Part shown: positions 60,741 to 64,000 of the stretch, one piece after another
Numbering within the stretch: the stretch's first letter is position 1
Layout: every line of letters begins with the position of its first letter
Assembly: GCF_024172125.1 (NCBI RefSeq)
Contig: NZ_JAMZEA010000003.1
Coordinates: 806,001 to 870,000, forward strand
Reading direction: 5' to 3'
From: Actinomadura rupiterrae
GTDB taxonomy: Bacteria; Actinomycetota; Actinomycetes; Streptosporangiales; Streptosporangiaceae
Length of the DNA stretch: 64,000 nucleotides
Made by a program: the position numbers and the translations under genes
Notes under the pieces: generated by a model
The model's database searches: none
Seen by the model: only the letters and a program-made list of their open reading frames with translations
What the model was told of the DNA's origin: nothing

Positions 60741-60996
60741 GGCTCTCTCCAAGATCGGGATTTGTGCCGTGCCCAGCCTCGGCCGCCGCCGGCTTCCCGC
60801 GACTCCCCCGCGATCGCGATCCGCCTCCCCCGCAGGTCGCGAAACGGACGACCCGAGCGAGGGAGAACGCAGAGCGCCGCCGAAAGCCCCCGATCGTCCG
60901 GCAGGACGGCCGTGCCCCGGGCCCTCGGCGGCGCGCGCCGATCCCGGAGCCGCACCTATCACGGCTCCGGGATCGGTGGTCAGCGCGGACGCACGG

Positions 60997-61440
60997 TCAG
61001 CGGCGGAATCCGCGGACGGCGGCCATCAGCCGGACGGTCTGGCCGCGGCGTCCGTAGGCGATGATCGCGACCGGGACGAGGTAGGCCAGCGGGACCAGCG
61101 CCATGGCGGGCGTGTCCGCGACGAACTCGGTGATCGTCGCGCCGACCAGCAGCGTCGAGAGCGCCGCGCCGGAAAGTCCGGAAAGAATCGGGATCATCAG
61201 CGCGACCGCGCCGAGCAGCTCCAGCGTGCCGATCACGATCAGCCCCGGCTCGCCGAGACCGATCTTGTGGAAGCCCTGCACGGCCTGGTCGGTCAGCGCC
61301 ACCTTGCTCGCTCCGGCGATGACGAACGCGGCGGCCATCAGGGCCTGGAGCGTCCACAGGGCGATGCCGGCCTTGCGTCCGGTGCGGTGCGCCTCGGTGG
61401 CGGTGGCGGTGGGGGTCGTCGAGGCGGTCATCGTCGCCAT
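60997..61440 (-). CDS. DoxX-family membrane protein
   Basis: A 147-residue protein with four membrane helices (LWTLQALMAAAFVIAGASKV, GLIVIGTLELLGAVALMIPI, LSTLLVGATITEFVADTPAM, LVPLAYLVPVAIIAYGRRGQ). The G-A-S-K start of the core and E-L-L-G second helix are DoxX marks. Members contribute to redox or thiosulfate metabolism; function here is open. Confidence 0.85.
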   Translation of the reverse strand: MATMTASTTPTATATEAHRTGRKAGIALWTLQALMAAAFVIAGASKVALTDQAVQGFHKIGLGEPGLIVIGTLELLGAVALMIPILSGLSGAALSTLLVGATITEFVADTPAMALVPLAYLVPVAIIAYGRRGQTVRLMAAVRGFRR

Positions 61441-61603
61441 GGTCCTGGTCCTCTCGGTGGTGGGGGCTGCACCGTGGGCGGATTTTCCCGCCCGTTCCTT
61501 ACACCTATGGAGACCAGGGCCCCGCCGAGAACTCATCGCCGAACGGGACAGAAATTTCTCGCCGCTTCCGCCGGAGGGTGAGCGCCTTGACGTCCGGCAC
61601 ATT

Positions 61604-61633
61604 ATGAACGTACGTTCATGAACTCACGTTCAT
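61604..61633. promoter_or_regulatory. Two abutting TetR-type operators
   Basis: ATGAACGTACGTTCAT (perfect) at 61604-61619 and ATGAACTCACGTTCAT (one imperfect pair in the centre) at 61618-61633, sharing two bases. They lie 13 bases before the methyltransferase start. The TetR gene in the same operon is the obvious ligand. Confidence 0.85.
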
Positions 61634-61646
61634 TTTGGAGGACGGC

Positions 61647-62495
61647 ATGACCGCACAGATCGTGAACACCGCCCAGTCCGAGGCGTGGAACGGCGGCGAG
61701 GGCGCGCACTGGGCCGCGCACCACGACCGGTACGACCTGGTCAACAGCGGCTTCAACGAGTACCTGCTCCAGTTCGTCCACCGGGGCGACCGCGTCCTCG
61801 ACGTCGGCTGCGGCAACGGGCAGCTCACCCGCCTGGCCGCCCGGACGGCCCAGGGCGGCCGCGCGACCGGCGTGGACCTGTCCGGCCCGATGCTCGGACG
61901 GGCCCGCGAACGGGCACAGTCCGAAGGGGTCGCGAACGTCCGGTTCGAGCAGGGGGACGCGCAGGTCTTCCCGTTCACGCCGGCGTCCTACGACGTCGCG
62001 CTCAGCCGCTTCGGGATCATGTTCTTCGCCGACCCGGTCGCCGCGTTCGCCAACATCGGGCGCGCGCTGCGCACCGGCGGGCGGCTCGCGTTCGTCGCCA
62101 TGGACCCGGTCGCCGGCGGCGACATCGGCATCCTGCTCGGCGCGATCGCCGGCGCGCTCGGCATGCCCGACCCCGCGACCGGCGCGGACGGCACCGGCCC
62201 GACCTCGCTCGCCGACCCCGCGCACACCGAGCGCATCCTGACCGAGGCCGGATTTTCCGACATCCGCATCCGCCGGGTCGAGGCCCCGCGCATATGGGGC
62301 CGGAACGCGGCGGACGCCACGGAGTTCTTCTGCGGCTGGGGCCCGATGGTGCACGCGTTCGCGCAGGCCGACCCCGATGCGGTCGGCGCCGCACGCGAGG
62401 CCGTCTACGACCAGATGGCCCGGTTCCAGGGCCCGGAGGACGTCCGGACCGACGGCAGCGCCTGGCTGGTGAGCGCCCGTTACGATTGGCGGTGA
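61647..62495 (+). CDS. Class I SAM-dependent methyltransferase
   Basis: A 282-residue Methyltransf_11/UbiE-like enzyme. Motif I VLDVGCGNGQLTRLA, motif II ATGVDLSGPMLGRA, motif III VRFEQGDAQVFPF, then ALSRFGIMFFADPVAAFANI. GGAGGA is 5 bases before ATG 61647. Stop overlaps the TetR start (TGATG). Small-molecule substrate unknown. Confidence 0.9.
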   Translation: MTAQIVNTAQSEAWNGGEGAHWAAHHDRYDLVNSGFNEYLLQFVHRGDRVLDVGCGNGQLTRLAARTAQGGRATGVDLSGPMLGRARERAQSEGVANVRFEQGDAQVFPFTPASYDVALSRFGIMFFADPVAAFANIGRALRTGGRLAFVAMDPVAGGDIGILLGAIAGALGMPDPATGADGTGPTSLADPAHTERILTEAGFSDIRIRRVEAPRIWGRNAADATEFFCGWGPMVHAFAQADPDAVGAAREAVYDQMARFQGPEDVRTDGSAWLVSARYDWR

Positions 62496-63106
62496 TGTCC
62501 CCGAGAACAGCCGCGGCGGTGCGGGACGGCGGCCGCAGCCTGCGCGAACACCTGGTGGCGGCGGCCGCGCGCCTGATCGCCGAGCGCGGCACGGCCGACC
62601 TCACCGTCCGCGCGATCGCCCGCTCCGCCGGAGTCGCCGACGGCGTCCTCTACAACCACTTCGCCGACAAGGACGAGCTGCTGGCGGAGGCGTGGGAGGC
62701 GCACGTCCAGGCGATCGAGGACGGCCTGCCGCCGCTCCCCCGCCCGGGCGAGGGCACCCTCGCGGACGGCGTGCGCGCGCAGCTCACCCACGGCCTGGCC
62801 CTGCACCGCGCCGTAATGCCGGGCTTGTCCGGCCTGCTCGGCCGCCCCGAACTGCTCGCGCGCCTCACCGCCCCGCGCCCGTCCGGCACGGACTGGCGCG
62901 ACCGCCTGCGCGCCTGGCTCCTCGCCGAACAGGACCTCGGCCGCATCCCCCCGAACGCGCCGGTCGACGCGTCCGCCGCCCTGATCGTCGGCGTCTGCCA
63001 CGAGTCCGTCCTGACAACCCTCCTCCAAGCCACCCAAACCACCGCCCCACCCTCCCCCGACCACCTGAACGCCCTAACCCAAGCCATCCTCCACGGCCTC
63101 ACCTAG
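62495..63106 (+). CDS. TetR-family repressor
   Basis: A 203-residue TetR (REHLVAAAARLIAERGTADL, TVRAIARSAGVADGVLYNHF for the HTH; helical ligand domain to the end). Translationally coupled to the methyltransferase and thus probably represses its own operon through the paired palindromes at 61604. The 3' end is followed by gene-free repeats. Confidence 0.9.
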   Translation: MSPRTAAAVRDGGRSLREHLVAAAARLIAERGTADLTVRAIARSAGVADGVLYNHFADKDELLAEAWEAHVQAIEDGLPPLPRPGEGTLADGVRAQLTHGLALHRAVMPGLSGLLGRPELLARLTAPRPSGTDWRDRLRAWLLAEQDLGRIPPNAPVDASAALIVGVCHESVLTTLLQATQTTAPPSPDHLNALTQAILHGLT

Positions 63107-63249
63107 CCGCACGCGGACGAACTCCTCTGCTGAACACCCGGCACGCACGCCCTGCCTGAACGGCCAAGGTGGTACGCCCGCACCCGAACGCGCGACACAT
63201 ACACCTCGCCTGAGCAGCCAACAGCAGGACGCCGCACCCCGAACGCGCC

Positions 63250-63780
63250 GCACGCCTCAGCTGGACAACCAAGACAGAACGCGCAACTCAACGCACGGCA
63301 CGCACGCCTCGCCTAAGCAGCCAAGAGCGGGAGGCCGCGCCCCGAGCGCGCCGCACGCACGCCTCGCCTGAACAGCCACAGAGCGCCGCAACTCAGCGCG
63401 CAGCATGCACACCTTGCCGGAACGGCCAAGGCTGGGCGCCGCGACTGAACTCGCGAATCGCAGCGCCTGAGCGGCCAAGAGCCGGGACGCCTCGCCTGAA
63501 CGCGCGGCATGCACGCCTCGGCTGAACAGCCAGGACAGAACGCCGCAACTCAGCACAGCACGCACACCTCGCCGGAACGGCCGAGGCGCGGCGCTGCGAC
63601 TGAACTCGCGGATCGCACGCCTGAGCGACCAAGAGCCGGGACGCCTCGCCTGCACGCGTGGCATGCACGCCTCGGCTGAACAGCCAGAACAGAACGCCGC
63701 AACCCAGCACGGCACGCACGCCTTGCCGAAACGGCCGAGGCGCGGCGCTGCGACTGAACTCGCGGATCGCAGGCGCGGCC
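63250..63780. repeat. Degenerate tandem repeat with 154-155-bp period
   Basis: The gap 63107-63859 contains no gene. GCACACCTTGCCGGAACGGCC-like words recur near 63407, 63562 and 63716. Sub-units CGCCTCGCCTGAACAGCCA recur within. The array sits directly downstream of trpS and of the TetR gene, which converge on it. Confidence 0.85.
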
Positions 63781-63859
63781 GATTAGGCGAGGCGGGGTGC
63801 CTTGGTTGGAGGCGCGGGGCGGACGCTTCGGCTGGGCGGCGATGGGCGAGGGTTGGTGG

Positions 63860-64000
63860 TTAGTGGAGGTAGTTCATACCCATGGCGGATTTGACTTCGG
63901 TCAGGGTGGTTTCGGCGATCTCGTTGGCGCGGGCGTTGCCGGCGGCGAGGACGGCCTTGAGCTGTGCCGGGTCGGCGATGAAGGCGGCTCGGGCCGCGCG
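63860..64000 (-). CDS. trpS: Tryptophanyl-tRNA synthetase, C-terminus (partial)
   Basis: The last 46 codons of a gene that continues beyond the window. The product ends FIADPAQLKAVLAAGNARAN-EIAETTLTEVKSAMGMNYLH and TAA at 63860. The pattern Lxx(V/I)LxxGxxxAxxIAxxTLxxVxxxMG is the conserved end of class I TrpRS, which charges tRNA-Trp. Catalytic regions lie outside the window. Confidence 0.8.
   Translation of the reverse strand, partial: RAARAAFIADPAQLKAVLAAGNARANEIAETTLTEVKSAMGMNYLH

Overview
The window reads as chromosome from a high-GC actinomycete. Starts are often GTG or TTG, Shine-Dalgarno sites are strong, mycothiol synthesis is present (mshA), and there are an XRE/DUF397 pair, a PPOX-class flavoprotein and a PhoU/PhoR/PhoP-CarD neighbourhood like that of Streptomyces. 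A member of Thermomonosporaceae (Actinomadura-like) fits best, but that placement is inference. Almost every long open frame has antisense shadows; only one coherent gene per locus is listed.

Layout. 1-16.3 kb: lipoprotein, DUF485/ActP acetate-type symporter operon, FolP2-like protein, RibD_C reductase, XRE-DUF2690 membrane regulator, tRNA-Thr(UGU), aldo/keto reductase, rlmB, a ClpC N-domain protein, cysS, PPOX protein, PH-like membrane protein, homogentisate dioxygenase and a DUF2637-like protein with 15-residue repeats. 16.3-25.2 kb: a 1.3 kb gene-free block of about 135-bp repeats, a conserved hypothetical plus fumarylacetoacetase (the end of tyrosine catabolism, with hmgA), ispF, carD, a membrane-anchored thioredoxin-like protein, a lipoprotein and a small secreted protein.

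25.19-38.46 kb is an actinomycete integrative and conjugative element (AICE) of about 13.3 kb. It is bounded by a 16-bp direct repeat. The right copy is the last codons of phoP; the left copy is the displaced original phoP 3' end with a different stop codon. The right half holds the usual module: KorSA-like GntR repressor, Pra-like activator, small spread-type proteins, FtsK-type TraSA translocase, RepSA initiator, Xis and tyrosine integrase next to attR. The left half is cargo of lower or mixed GC: small proteins, a 36-residue membrane peptide, tandem terminators, a HAD-family protein, and a TPR-HTH regulator facing a Cys-rich small protein across a nested palindrome. Use of the 3' end of a response-regulator gene instead of a tRNA as attachment site is the most notable feature of the window.

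38.4-47.6 kb: phoP-phoR with divergent phoU and a three-unit PHO-box-like repeat between them, gpmA, a YbjN protein and mshA, an SDR, a PQQ-type beta-propeller and a methyltransferase. 47.7-64 kb: acyl-CoA synthetase, TIGR03084 protein, universal stress protein, macro-domain protein, NAD-dependent epimerase, a MarR regulator with a Cys/Asp/Pro tail, a NarL-type two-component pair, a YjbR protein, a winged-helix protein, a GNAT enzyme, an XRE/DUF397 pair, rhodanese with divergent TetR, membrane proteins including DoxX, a methyltransferase-TetR operon with two palindromic operators, a 155-bp repeat block and the C-terminus of trpS.

Two wider themes stand out. Gene 3' ends are repeatedly followed by tandem repeats private to that locus, sometimes copying the stop codon. 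The usual carD-ispD-ispF-cysS-rlmB cluster is split here, and ispD is missing from between carD and ispF.
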